The notes under the pieces: generated by a model
The model's input: the letters and a program-made list of their open reading frames with translations, nothing else
Told to the model about the DNA's origin: nothing
Databases searched by the model: none
Assembly (NCBI RefSeq): GCF_023278185.1
Contig: NZ_CP066357.1
Span: 248,001 to 312,000 of the forward strand
Direction of reading: 5' to 3'
Source of the DNA: Bradyrhizobium elkanii USDA 76
GTDB taxonomy: Bacteria; Pseudomonadota; Alphaproteobacteria; Rhizobiales; Xanthobacteraceae
Length of the DNA: 64,000 nucleotides
Program-made: the position numbers and the translations under genes
Shown: positions 27,986-37,503 of the stretch, one piece after another
How positions within the stretch are numbered: the first letter of the stretch is position 1
How the letters are laid out: every line of letters begins with the position of its first letter

Positions 27986-29061
27986 GCTCTCGAGTTGAGC
28001 GGTTGACGCGTCGGTACGGTTCAGATTCAAGAATCCGATGAATCGAACCGGCGATCCGAGTGTTGAAGTGCTGTTGGCGCGCATTGCTGCGCTGCAGGCG
28101 GAGAACCATCAACTCGCCGACCGCGTCGTCAAACTCGAGGAAGAACTGGCGCTGGCACGCCTGCATCGTTTTGCGCCACGCAGCGAAAAGCACGTCGATC
28201 GTCTCTTCAATGAAGCCGAGCAGGCCGCCGATGAGGATGACGCCGGCAGTGAAACGAACAATATCGCCGAACTTCCCGACACAGGTTTGCCACCCGTCGA
28301 AAGCACGACAGGAAAAAAGCGCGGCCGCAGACCGCTGCCGACGAACCTGCCGCGTGAGCGCGTCGAGTATGACCTGCCCGACGATCAGAAGGCGTGTCCT
28401 TGCTGCCGTGGCCAGATGCATCGCATGGGCGAGGCTGTCACCGAGCAACTTCATATCGAGGTGAAGGCGAAGGTTTTACAGAATGTGCGCTTCAAATATG
28501 CGTGCCGCCATTGCGATCGCACCGGGATCAACGCACCTTTCGTGACGGCGCCGATGCCGACGCAGCCCTTGCCGGGCAGCGTTGCCACGGCCTCAACGCT
28601 GGCGTTCGCGCTGGTTCATAAATATGTCGATGGCACGCCGCTCTACCGCCTGGCGCAGGCATTCGAACGCGCCGGTGTTGCTGTCAGCCGCGGCGCTCTG
28701 GGCCACTGGGTGATCGGCTCAAGCGAGAAGCATCTCTCCCGCATCTATGACGCCCTGAAGCTGCGGCTCAGATCGCAGCCCCTCATCCATGGCGACGAGA
28801 CGACGGTTCAGGTCCTCAAGGAAAAGGACAGAGAGGCCACCAGCACATCGTATATGTGGGCCTATCGCAGCGGCGAGGACAGCGACCAGCCGATCGTGCT
28901 TCTCGATTATCAGCCAGGCCGCGGCCAAATCCACCCGCAGGCCTTTCTCGGCGATTACCGTGGCATCGTGATGAGTGAACGGCTATACCGCCTGGCGCAC
29001 GCTGGAAGATGCTATGGGGCGGTGGCGAGGATATTGCATCTATCGTTGCTAATGTGAACCG

Positions 29062-30234
29062 ATGGAGCGCCCCATGCAAAAGTTGAACGATCTGAGCCGA
29101 TCGCCGAGCCCACTCGATCCGGACGGCACGCTGATCGCCGTTATCGAACTGAGCCTGTCGAGCTGGCTCGTCGCCGGCATTGTGCCTGGTGTCGAGCGCC
29201 AGCCATTGAAGAAGCTCGCGGTCGATGAGAGCGCATTGCTGAAATTGCTGCATCGATGGCGAGATGAAGCGGCGAAGGCTGGGCATGACATCAAACGCAT
29301 CGCTGTCGCTTTCGAGGCCGGCCGTGACGGCTTCTGGCTGGCGCGCTGGCTCAGCGCACATGATATTGAGGTCCACGTCATTCACGCATCGAGCGTCGCG
29401 GTATCGCGCGAGCACCGGCGCGCCAAGACCGATCGGCTCGACACCAGCTTGCTCAAACGCTCTTTTCTCGGCTGGCTGCGCGGCGAGCGTGATCACTGCA
29501 AGATGGTGGCGATCCCGACAATCAAGGACGAAGACGCCAAGCGGCCCAACCGCGAGCACGAGAGCCTCGTTGGAGAGCGGAGTCGGATCGTCAACCGAAT
29601 GAAAGCAGCGTTAATTCGGCTCGGCATCCGCGGCTTCAATCCCAAGCTAAAGAAGGCAGCCGGACGCCTTGAAGATTTGCGCACTCCTGAGGGAGAGCCA
29701 ATACTGCCCAACATGTTGGCTGAGCTGCGTCGCGACATGGAGCGCCGCCAGCTGATCAATGATCAGATCCGCCAAATCGAGGATGCTCGCCTGGAACGCA
29801 TCGAGCAAGCGCCCGGTGATGGACCAAACGCCATGGTGCTCCTACTGGCGCGGGTGATCGGGGTTGGCATCGAGACGGCCGCCATGCTGGTGCAGGAGGT
29901 GCTGGCGCGAAACATGCGCGATCGACGGGCCGTCGCACGTTATGCCGGCCTCACGGGTTCGCCCGACGAGAGTGGCATAAAACGGCGAGAGAAAGGGCTC
30001 GCCCGTTCCGGCAACGCTCGGGTTCGACGCGGCATGATCCAATTGGCGTGGCGATTTCTCATGTTCCAGAAGGACAGCACCTTGGCGCAGTGGTTTCGAG
30101 GCCGCACTGAGAGCGCCCGCGGCACTCGCAAGACCATGATCGTGGCCTTGGCGCGCAAGCTTCTGATCGCCCTGTGGCGGCTGGTGCGCGAGGGCGTGGT
30201 ACCGGACGGCGTCGTTCTGCGCCCGGCGCAATGA
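29062..30234 (+). CDS. IS110-family transposase (DEDD recombinase)
   Basis: 390 residues with the two-domain layout: N-terminal RuvC-like DEDD domain (IAVIELSLSSW, then HRRAKTDRLDTSLLKRSF) and C-terminal Transposase_20 domain (LARVIGVGIETAAMLVQEV, RYAGLTGSPDESG) with the predicted catalytic serine in LARSGNARVRRGM. Coiled-coil linker near DMERRQLINDQIRQIEDARL. These enzymes are guided by a structured element-encoded RNA. Start may be the ATG at 29095-proximal Met of MQKLNDL (29074-29095 region); both are in frame. Intact. Confidence 0.9.
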   Translation: MERPMQKLNDLSRSPSPLDPDGTLIAVIELSLSSWLVAGIVPGVERQPLKKLAVDESALLKLLHRWRDEAAKAGHDIKRIAVAFEAGRDGFWLARWLSAHDIEVHVIHASSVAVSREHRRAKTDRLDTSLLKRSFLGWLRGERDHCKMVAIPTIKDEDAKRPNREHESLVGERSRIVNRMKAALIRLGIRGFNPKLKKAAGRLEDLRTPEGEPILPNMLAELRRDMERRQLINDQIRQIEDARLERIEQAPGDGPNAMVLLLARVIGVGIETAAMLVQEVLARNMRDRRAVARYAGLTGSPDESGIKRREKGLARSGNARVRRGMIQLAWRFLMFQKDSTLAQWFRGRTESARGTRKTMIVALARKLLIALWRLVREGVVPDGVVLRPAQ

Positions 30235-30714
30235 ACGGAGGTCACTGAAGGCACCCGACAGTTTCGGCCCAGTCCGTCCGCTTGTGACGGGCCGCCGATG
30301 ACGGTTCGAGGTGGCGGGGTCCCGAGTTGCCCCATGGCTGTCATGCCGAGAGGAAGAATGGGTCCGCCGCCTCGGAGCTTCGCTGCCGATGCGCATGACT
30401 GCATCATGGTTCGGGTCCCTGGACCCACCGGATACAAGGTTGTGGCGCGACTGATCCGCGCCCGAAAGCGGGCTCCCCTCTGATCGTCATCCCGACCGCA
30501 CCCACCGTGCCGGCGTGCTCGAAGCTGTCAAGGTATGGCCTCGCAAGAGCGAAGCATCTCGAAAGGTTGGTCCGCCGGCCAACCTTGACAGCCCCTGCGC
30601 GCGACGGCCTGGCGCTGCCGCGGCTCGGGACGAAGAAACGGGCTTTCAGATCGAACAAAGAAACTGACGAAGGACAAGACATGCGTTGCACTGCCGAACT
30701 TCTTGACAAAAGAA
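30235..30714 (+). ncRNA. Candidate bridge/seek RNA region of the IS110-type element
   Basis: 480 bases between the transposase stop and the right subterminal repeat contain no credible coding frame. In IS1111-type elements the guide RNA lies in this position. The whole interval is given because I cannot fold it; the RNA itself would be shorter. Position is the only direct evidence. Confidence 0.35.
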
Positions 30715-31455
30715 GCCCCATACAAGGGGCAACCCACATTGGATGCATGGCCCACTCCAGGCGACGCTTTGTCGATGCCCTCAAGGCGAGGAAGAAAGGC
30801 GGCGGTCCGCCCGAGCAGGCGCTGCGGTTCTTCGAACAGCTTTACCGGGTTGAAAGGCAGGCGCGGGACGAAAAACCAGACAGAGGCGAAACGTCAGATC
30901 AATGCATTCGCCGCTTCCGCCAGCAACACAGCATTCCCGTCCTGAACGCCCTCAAGGAATGGCTCGATCAAATCGCCTCGAAGGTCTTGCCGGACAGCAA
31001 GCTTGGCGACGCCATATCCTACACCCGAAACCAATGGGAATATCTGACGCGCTACGCCGAGGACGGCAGGATGCCGATCGACAACAATCTTCTGGAGTGT
31101 GATATCAGAATCTTTGCCACTGGCAGAAAGAGCTGGCTGTTCAGCGACACCGTCGAGGGCGCCAGGGCCAGCGCCGTCGTCTACAGCCTGATGCTGAGCT
31201 GCCGCGCCTCACGCGTCGAGCCGTTAGCCTGGTTGCGCCACGTCCTCACCGAATTGCCTCAGCGCGCGGGCGCCGCCGATATCACCGACCTGCTGCCCTT
31301 CAACTTCCCCAAAACCGCCACTGCCTGAACAGGCCAGACGTCGCCCCAATACGAAGACCATCCGTCTGCGGATTCCGACGAAGTCGCCCGGGTGTACCGA
31401 TACGAAGTCGCCGTCAAAAGCGCAGGCGTCAACGTGCGGGGAAAATCGCGCTTAC

Positions 31456-31846
31456 TCTTCGAGAGTCGCCAGATACTCCTTCACGGCGCGACTGAACCTC
31501 CTCGGATCGCGATCCCTATGCCAGTCCCGCCCCGTGATCGAGCGCTGCTTGTTGGCGTCAGCCGCAATCAAGCTCGCAACGACCGCAAAGCCTTCGCCGC
31601 AACCAGGCCAGCCGCAATCCACGCTTCGACGATCCGCTCGAGCATGTGACGGAAAACATTTCTCTCGCGGAAGCGCTCGTTGCGGGCGCGCGAGAACGAG
31701 GGCGAGGCCCGAGGACCTTCCCTCATCCCCAAGGGGAGTTTTGATCCTAAAGTTGTTTCGCGCACATCGGTCGTTGTGACGCTGAGCTCCCTTTGCGTCG
31801 TGTCGAAGTGTGAAACATGCTTGATTAGCTCCAGAGAGCGGCCCAC
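31456..31846 (-). pseudogene. IS1182-type transposase scar, frameshifted
   Basis: Two frames on the minus strand carry ERFRERNVFRHMLERIVEAW (from about 31690 down) and GEGFAVVASLIAADANKQRS, GRDWHRDRDPRRFSRAVKEY, matching the central part of IS1182-type transposases. The IS66 right end cuts the sequence at 31455, and a frameshift lies near 31590-31610. N- and C-terminal parts are missing. Confidence 0.75.
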
Positions 31847-32301
31847 GTCTTGGGGCCGACAATTCCATCAGCCTTCAACGGGTTACCATTAAAATCAACG
31901 TGGGATGCCTGGAATGCTCTCACCGCGGTCTCAGTGTGCGGGCCAAAATCGCCGTCTATGGCCCCAGGATCAAGTTGAGGATCCGCGTAGTGCTTGAGGA
32001 TCTCCTGGAGAAGCCTCACACCGCCGCCCTTCGAACCCCTCTTGACCGTCTCTGGTGTTAGCCTGAACCAAGTCGCCGGCCCCACGATGCCGTCAACTTT
32101 TAGGGGAAACGAGAACGCCCAGGAATGCCCTGGAGATCGATCGGTTTGATATCTTATGACCGCGTTTTGGGTTACAGGTCCGAAGACGCCGTCATCCGTT
32201 CCGGGGGGAAGATAACGTCGCTCAATCAACGCCTTTTGCGCGTTCTTTACTGCTTCACCTTTCGACCCCAGTTTGATGATAGGTTCGGCCATAGCCATCA
32301 T
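31825..32301 (-). CDS. Peptidoglycan-binding-domain protein
   Basis: About 158 residues made of two PG_binding_1 repeats: KLGSKGEAVKNAQKALIERR … DGVFGPVTQNAVIRYQ, and KRGSKGGGVRLLQEILKHYA … DGDFGPHTETAVRAFQ, each ending in DGIVGP(A/K)TW. No signal peptide and no catalytic domain are visible, so it may be an endolysin-like cell-wall-targeting module or a fragment of one. AAGGGA precedes a cluster of Met codons; the start is at 32301 or, with better spacing, 32292. Confidence 0.82.
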   Translation of the reverse strand: MMAMAEPIIKLGSKGEAVKNAQKALIERRYLPPGTDDGVFGPVTQNAVIRYQTDRSPGHSWAFSFPLKVDGIVGPATWFRLTPETVKRGSKGGGVRLLQEILKHYADPQLDPGAIDGDFGPHTETAVRAFQASHVDFNGNPLKADGIVGPKTWAALWS

Positions 32302-32462
32302 TCCCTTGGTTGTCTGGTGTAATTTGGCATCATTGCCACCGGCGCGCGTATAGATGCGCATTCACTATCGTATGCCCACCTGGGAGGCTGATCACCTCCT
32401 AAAACTGGTGGGGTTTCTGCCCTGCGGAAAAGAGCCCGCATACGCGGATCAGCGCATCCGGC

Positions 32463-32753
32463 CTAGTAGCTCGTCACAGTGATTTTGACGGTTTGATACC
32501 GAGCCAGCTTAGGATCGGCAAGTTTTCTGGGTACGAGGATTTCGATGCTTCTGGCGGCGCCGGCTTGACGGCGAATGAGGCCGTTACGTTCGAGCGTGAC
32601 GATCATCTGATGGACTGAGGGCGGGCTGACGCCGAAGTGGCGCTGCATGTCGGTTTCGGCGGGGGGCCGTCCGAACATGTGCGAGTAGGTATAGATGAAA
32701 GCCAGATAGTGGCCCTGCTTCTCGGTGAAGCGCGCGCCTGATTTTTGACTCAT
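32463..32753 (-). CDS. LexA/MarR-like winged-helix protein carried by IS630 element A
   Basis: About 96 residues starting at ATG 32753 (MSQKSGARFTEKQGHYLAFI…). The helix-turn-helix lies in RPPAETDMQRHFGVSPPSVHQMIVTLER, given here in part, followed by a wing (GLIRRQAGAARSIEIL), as in the LexA N-terminal domain; no protease domain. It is transcribed away from the transposase from a shared ~40-bp gap, so it may repress the transposase promoter. A diverged homologue sits in the same place in element B (48309). Confidence 0.82.
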   Translation of the reverse strand: MSQKSGARFTEKQGHYLAFIYTYSHMFGRPPAETDMQRHFGVSPPSVHQMIVTLERNGLIRRQAGAARSIEILVPRKLADPKLARYQTVKITVTSY

Positions 32754-33931
32754 GGATCGATTCGTCCGGAGCCTCCGACAGGGAGGCGAACGATGAATGT
32801 ACGGTACCGGGTCGAATTGAGCCAAGCCGAGCGAGAGGAACTAACGGCGATGCTGCGCGGCGGCAAGCATGCCGCTCGCAAACTCAAGCGGGCCCAGATT
32901 TTGCTGGCGGCCGATATCGGCAGCCGCGACGAGGAGATTGCCCGGACCGTCAGAGTAAGCACCTCCACCATCTATCGGACCAAGCGCCGCTTCGTGGAGG
33001 GCAATCTCGATCGGGCCTTGAGTGAGGAGCTGCGTCCCGGTGCAGAGCGCAAGCTGACCGGCAAGGAAGAAGCCCTGCTGGTGGCGACTGCATGTGCCAA
33101 GCCGCCTGCCGGCCGGAGGCGCTGGACGCTGGCGCTGCTGGCCGACGCGATGGTCAAGCTCACCGATCATGACAGCTTGTCGGGCGAGACTGTGCGCCGC
33201 CGGCTGGCCGATAATGATCTCAAGCCGTGGCGCAGGGACATGTGGTGCATTCCCCATGTCGATGGCGAATACGTCGCCCGCATGGAAGATGTGCTCGATC
33301 TCTACGCTGAAGCGCCCGATCCCGAGCGACCGCTGGTCTGCTTCGACGAAACCCCCGTCCAGCTCATCGGCGAGGTGCGCCAGCCGATCCCGTCCGAGCC
33401 GGGAAAGCGCGAGCGCTACGATTACGAGTACCGTCGCAACGGCACCGTCAATCTCTTCGTCGCCCTCGACCCGCATCGGGCCTGGCGCAAGGTCAAAGTC
33501 ACCGAACGGCGCACCGCCGTGGACTATGCTCACTGCATGCGCGAACTCGTCGATGTCCATTACCCCAAGGCCGCCTGCATCCGTGTTGTTCAGGACAACC
33601 TGTCGATCCATGCCCCCGGCGCCCTCTACCAGGCCTTTGCCCCTACCGAGGTCCGCCGCATCCTGCGCCGCCTCGAGTTCCACTACACCCCGAAACACGC
33701 CAGTTGGCTCAACATGGTCGAGATCGAGATCGGCGTCCTTCAAGGGCAGTGTCTCGGCCGCCGGATCGACGATCCAAAATGCCTTAAAAATGAGATCGCA
33801 GCATGGGAGCGGCAGCGAAACAAAGCTCGCGCCCGGATCAACTGGATGTTCACAACAAACAAAGCACGCGCCAAACTTGGCCGCGCCTATCCAGGCACCC
33901 CCAAAGAGTCAAAATCACTGGGACGAGCTAC
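32466..33931 (+). mobile_element. IS630-family element A with divergent winged-helix gene
   Basis: 1466 bp with inverted ends GTAGCTCGTC(A/C)CAGTGATTTT and TA on both sides (32464-32465, 33932-33933), the IS630 target. Two divergent genes. The transposase frame reads out 43 bases past the right end, and the winged-helix stop (TAG) is completed by the target TA. Confidence 0.88.
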
Positions 33932-33974
33932 TAGCTTCACCAGGCCCCCATTTATTGATGATGCCGCGGCATAG
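32793..33974 (+). CDS. IS630-family transposase
   Basis: 393 residues from ATG 32793 with GGGAGG upstream. N-terminal HTH (GKHAARKLKRAQILLAAD, DEEIARTVRVSTSTIYRTKR) and DDE core: D in LVCFDETPVQLIG, D in VVQDNLSIHAPGAL, E in NMVEIEIGVLQGQ. The last 14 residues (TSFTRPPFIDDAAA) are encoded outside the element. Apparently complete. Confidence 0.92.
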   Translation: MNVRYRVELSQAEREELTAMLRGGKHAARKLKRAQILLAADIGSRDEEIARTVRVSTSTIYRTKRRFVEGNLDRALSEELRPGAERKLTGKEEALLVATACAKPPAGRRRWTLALLADAMVKLTDHDSLSGETVRRRLADNDLKPWRRDMWCIPHVDGEYVARMEDVLDLYAEAPDPERPLVCFDETPVQLIGEVRQPIPSEPGKRERYDYEYRRNGTVNLFVALDPHRAWRKVKVTERRTAVDYAHCMRELVDVHYPKAACIRVVQDNLSIHAPGALYQAFAPTEVRRILRRLEFHYTPKHASWLNMVEIEIGVLQGQCLGRRIDDPKCLKNEIAAWERQRNKARARINWMFTTNKARAKLGRAYPGTPKESKSLGRATSFTRPPFIDDAAA

Positions 33975-33980
33975 TTTGAT

Positions 33981-35052
33981 GTCGTTCGTGAAGAATGCAG
34001 ATCGGCCTGAGAGATAGGCAGAAGTTGTCTCGATAAAGTATTCGATTTTGCAGGAAAGCCGGGTGTCGGGCCGCGCATTCTTGCGTTTTGGGATTTTGCT
34101 TTCGCGCGATTCGTGATTCCCTGACCGCGGGTCATCGGCATTGGGAACGGCGATGAGCAAACCGCGGGACGATCGCCAGAAGGACCTGTTGCTTCCGGCG
34201 CTTGATCAAATCCTCGACATGGGCCACCCGCTGGTGCGGTTGGCGGCGCTGATCGACTGGAAGTTTCTGGATGACCGCTTTGGTTCGGTGTGCCAGGCCG
34301 GTCCGGGGCAGCCAGGCCTGCCGACGCGGCTTGTCGCCGGCCTGTTCATCCTGAAGCACATGCACAATCTGTCAGATGAGGCGCTGTGCGCCCGGTGGAT
34401 TGAGAATCCCTACTACCAATACTTCTGTGGCGAGTTGAGCTTCTGCCACCGTTTGCCGTTCGATCGATCGTCGATGACACGCTGGCGCCAGCGGCTCAGG
34501 TCGAGTGCATCGGCAAAGGCAAAGCCCGCGCGCCTTACGAGTTCGGCTGCAAGATCAGTATCGCCACCCCCGTGACGTCTCCGAAGGGCGGACAGTTCGT
34601 GCTCCATGCCAAAGCGCTGCACGGCAATCCCTTCGACGGCCACACGCTCGGCCCCGTGATCGCCGACATGGAGAAGCTGACCGGCGTGGGGCTCGTCGCA
34701 TCCACGTCGACAAAGGGTACCGCGGTCACAACCACCCGCATCGGTTCAGGGTCTGGATCTCTGGTCAGGTTCGTCGCGTCACGGCTTCCATCCGTCGCGA
34801 GATGAAGCGTCGCGCGGCTGTCGAGCCCGTCATCGGCCACATCAAGGCCGAGCACCGCATGGATCGAAACTATCTCAAGGGACGCCTCGGCGACCGCATC
34901 AACGCCGTCCTCGCCGCTGCCGGCTACAACTTCGGCCTGCTCCTACGATGGCTCGCAGAGCTTTTGCGCGTCATCATCCGGGCGTTGGCTGAAACCGTCC
35001 TGCCACAAAAGATCGCTTAAATCAGCGCTCGTCCGCGTTCTTCACGGCGGAC
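33981..35052 (+). mobile_element. IS5-type element, copy A, internally deleted
   Basis: Ends GTCGTTCGTGAAGAA and, in complement, GTCCGCCGTGAAGAA; 6-bp target repeat TTTGAT at 33975-33980 and 35053-35058. It is about 468 bp shorter than copy B (53307-54846) because the middle of the transposase is missing. Copy A could be mobilised in trans since both ends are kept. Confidence 0.88.
34153..35020 (+). pseudogene. IS5-type transposase with internal deletion
   Basis: The N-terminal part (SKPRDDRQKDLLLPALDQIL to FDRSSMTRWRQRL, about residue 115) joins directly to sequence that in copy B encodes VECIGKGKARAPYEFGCKIS. The missing ~468 bases held the first catalytic Asp (VVVDTTVQPKAV in copy B). A further single-base loss near 34688 (gtggggctcg versus gtggaggctcg) shifts the frame before the last catalytic region (GHIKAEHRMDRNYLKGRLGD). 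Confidence 0.88.
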
Positions 35053-35273
35053 TTTGATGGAAGCAGTAGTATGTCTCATTCACTCGTTCGTTGAGTCGGT
35101 CTTTCTTGGCCCGCGTCGGAACCTCCGAACGAGCAGCTCACTGGGTGTACGTCGTTCCTATGACCGAGAGGGGAAAAGTCGAGATGTTGTGCCGGAGATA
35201 TGGAGTGAATATTGTCACCGATCCGCCGCCGGCAGAGCGTAAAGGGGACGTGGGGACTTCCGAGAAGTTCTAG
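35053..35273 (+). other. Short unknown sequence between IS5-type copy A and IS1380 debris
   Basis: Contains a small frame ending RGKVEMLCRRYGVNIVTDPP…GTSEKF with its TAG at the IS1380 junction (35271). No start with a ribosome site and no family recognised; possibly the C-terminal end of a cut gene. Confidence 0.25.
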
Positions 35274-35412
35274 CCCGTCTTATTCGCGAGAGGGCGCCTG
35301 AGAGGCTGGCGAGCGTGGTGTAAAGCGCTGATGCGGCGTAGGATTCGGTTGTGAAGCCAACCCCATCACCTCAACCGCGAACGCCACGCCCGCCATGACC
35401 GATGATACGATT
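35274..35412 (+). mobile_element. IS1380-family left-end fragment
   Basis: About 139 bases resembling the first ~120 bases of the intact IS1380 at 35623, from the terminal CCCGTCTTATTCG to just past the transposase ATG. Left flank is CTAG (35270-35273), the same tetranucleotide that follows the right end of the intact copy (37240-37243). A 210-bp unrelated stretch (35413-35622) without a gene separates it from the intact copy. Confidence 0.8.
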
Positions 35413-35622
35413 TCAGACCACTATCGAGAAGCAAGAATTCAACACAAATAAAACCTCTGCCTCGCGCTCGATCTCTTCATGCTTGATAGTCTCGTTTCGG
35501 AGGCTGATCACCTACCGCGTCTAATAGGCCGCTCGCGCCGGTTTCTTTGGACGCGGCACGACCGCGACTCCACGTTTCGGCACAGAAATGATCGGGAGTC
35601 ACTCAATCTTTCTTCAACTTAA

Positions 35623-37239
35623 CCCGTCTTATTCGTAAGAGTGCGTCTGAGGGGTAAAGCGCTGATGCGGCGTAGGATTCGGTTGCGAAGCCAACCCCAT
35701 CACCTCCAACCGCGAACGCCACGCCCGCCATGACCGACGATACGATTCCGCCCTTCTCGTTTCCAGCCGTTCACGCCAAGAAAGTCACAGCTGCCTTCGA
35801 TGGTGGGCGCCTAACCTCGAACGGGGGCGTGATGCTTCTGGCGATGGCCGAGCGGCGTCTCGGTTTGGCCAACAATCTGGCCCGGGTGTTCCCGGATCGG
35901 CGCGATCCGACGCGGGTCGTGCACAGCCTTGTCGATATGTTCCGCGCGCGCATGTTCGCGATCTGCTGCGGCTACGAGGACGCCGACGACCTCGATCATC
36001 TGCGGTCCGATCCCGCATTCAAGCTGGCCTGCGGACGGCTGCCGGACACGGGCCGCGATCTGTGTTCCCAACCGACGCTGTCGCGGCTGGAGAATGCTCC
36101 GCGCCTGCGCGACGTGATCCGACTGACCTACATTTTGGTCGACGCATGGATGGATAGCTACCCGCGCGAGCCGGCATCCGTCACGCTCGACATCGATGAT
36201 ACCTGCGATGTCGTCCACGGCCATCAGCAGCTCTCGCTGTTCAACGCTCATTATGACGAACGCTGCTTCCTGCCGATCCACGTCTACGACACGGAGAAGA
36301 GCCGGCCCGTGGCCGTCGTGCTGCGGCCCGGCAAGACGCCGGGCGGCGTCGAGGTGCGTGCCCATCTGCGCCGCCTGGTACGGCATATCCGGACGCGATG
36401 GCACAACACGCAAATTACGTTCCGTGGCGACGGGCACTATGCCCGGCCGGAGGCAATGGCGTGGTGCGAGACCAACGGCATCGACTACATCTTCGGTCTG
36501 TCCGGCACCAAGCCTCTCGCCAGAAAAGTCGACGAGGTCGCCGACGACATCCGCACCCGACGCGCCATCGAGAACCTGCCGGTTCTGCGTGGCTATACCG
36601 AGACGCGCCACAAGGCAAAGTCCTGGGATCGCGAACGGCGCACCGTCGCCCGTATTGAGGCGACGATGCTCGGCCTCGACATCCGCTTCGTCGTCACCAG
36701 CCTCGATGTCGGCTCGGCCGAGTGGATCTACGACAGCCTGTATTGCGCGCGCGGCCAAGCCGAGAATCTGATCAAGCTGCATAAGACGCAGCTCGCCTCC
36801 GACCGCACCAGCTGCCGTTCGGCGCTCGCCAACCAGGTCCGTCTCGTGCTCCATACGGCCGCTTATTGGCTGATGCTGACCGTGCGCGACGCCATTCCCA
36901 AAGTCCGGGAATTGGCCGCTGCCGAGTTCGCGACGCTGCGTCTTCGGCTCTTGAAAATCGCCGCCCGTGTCGTCGAGACCACGAGCCGCATTCGCCTTGC
37001 GTTTGCCGCGGCATGTCCCGAAGCCGACCTGATCTGCGGCTTGCCCGGCGCGCTGCTGCCGCTCGGTCCTTGACCGGCGGGGCGTCCGCCCCCGTTCGCC
37101 CAACCCATCCCTCAAGCGCGTTGCAAAGTACCGGTCGTCAGGCGGCGAAAAGCCGAAGGCAATCCTGTGCGCCTCGTCAGAGCAGATGTGCGGCCACATC
37201 AATCGGACTAGAAAAACGCACTCTCACGAATAGGACGGG
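35623..37239 (+). mobile_element. IS1380-family element
   Basis: Ends CCCGTCTTATTCGTAAGAGTGC and, in complement, CCCGTCCTATTCGTGAGAGTGC. Left flank ttaa, right flank ctag: no target repeat for this copy on its own. Confidence 0.9.
35730..37073 (+). CDS. IS1380-family transposase
   Basis: 447-residue DDE transposase (DDE_Tnp_1 group). Conserved blocks include GGRLTSNGGVMLLAMAERRL, VTLDIDDTCDVVHGHQQ (first Asp), FRGDGHYARPEAMAWCE (second Asp) and YDSLYCARGQAENLIKLHK (Glu). Intact from ATG 35730. A long open frame on the opposite strand (35811-37202) is a GC-driven shadow. Confidence 0.93.
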   Translation: MTDDTIPPFSFPAVHAKKVTAAFDGGRLTSNGGVMLLAMAERRLGLANNLARVFPDRRDPTRVVHSLVDMFRARMFAICCGYEDADDLDHLRSDPAFKLACGRLPDTGRDLCSQPTLSRLENAPRLRDVIRLTYILVDAWMDSYPREPASVTLDIDDTCDVVHGHQQLSLFNAHYDERCFLPIHVYDTEKSRPVAVVLRPGKTPGGVEVRAHLRRLVRHIRTRWHNTQITFRGDGHYARPEAMAWCETNGIDYIFGLSGTKPLARKVDEVADDIRTRRAIENLPVLRGYTETRHKAKSWDRERRTVARIEATMLGLDIRFVVTSLDVGSAEWIYDSLYCARGQAENLIKLHKTQLASDRTSCRSALANQVRLVLHTAAYWLMLTVRDAIPKVRELAAAEFATLRLRLLKIAARVVETTSRIRLAFAAACPEADLICGLPGALLPLGP

Positions 37240-37503
37240 CTAGAGGCACCTCAATGCTCAACGTATAAGTGACCGAACGGCAATATTCGGCTTGCCGGGT
37301 CGGCTTTCCACATCCCCAAGTCCCCATCTCCACAAGATATTCATCTGCGGCCAGGCATCATCGGACCGCACAATAGATACAATGGAAGGCCGCAGTTTGT
37401 CATTTGAGTGCCACGTGGGCACCTTTTCACGTCTCGAACGAAACTGTGTTCCGGGCGACCATGGCGTGCGTGCCTGTCATCTTGCTGGCCGGCTGCACGA
37501 CCT

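Larger units (their letters stand above)
29014..30730 (+). mobile_element. IS110-family (IS1111-like) element inside IS66 tnpC
   Basis: Subterminal 7-bp inverted repeats ATGGGGC (29014-29020) and GCCCCAT (30715-30721), then ACAAGGGGC to the right junction. The boundary is supported by the restored tnpC codons. Only about 50 bases precede the transposase but about 495 follow it, the layout of the IS1111 subgroup. No target duplication beyond an ambiguous GC. Confidence 0.8.
28038..31328 (+). pseudogene. IS66 TnpC transposase split by an IS110-type element
   Basis: The 5' part (28038-29013) has the leucine-zipper start (VEVLLARIAALQAENHQLAD), the zinc-binding CPCC…CRHC region and the first catalytic Asp in LIHGDETTVQVL. 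A surplus A at 28978-28979 shifts the frame; corrected, it reads SDGYTAWRTLEDA. The 3' part (30731-31328) resumes exactly with THIGCMAHSRRRFVDALKA and carries DNNLLECDIRIFATGRKSWLF with the catalytic Glu. Removing the insertion restores gat-gca-acc-cac. Not functional here. Confidence 0.9.
27098..31455 (+). mobile_element. IS66-family element interrupted by an IS110-family element
   Basis: Terminal repeats GTAAGCGCGAATTTCCCCGC at 27098 and its inverted partner ending at 31455 (GTAAGCGCGATTTTCCCCGC in complement). tnpA, tnpB and tnpC in the usual order. No 8-bp target repeat (atttcagt left, tcttcgag right), so the flanks have been rearranged. Broken by a frameshift in tnpB, one in tnpC and the IS110-type insertion at 29014-30730. 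Confidence 0.9.

Noticed and set aside
32841..33743. 300-codon open frame opposite the IS630 transposase
   Set aside because: Antisense shadow without start signal or known motif.
35811..37202. 463-codon open frame opposite the IS1380 transposase
   Set aside because: Fully antisense to a well-supported transposase; composition (His/Asp/Arg-rich, no domains) is that of a GC-driven shadow frame.
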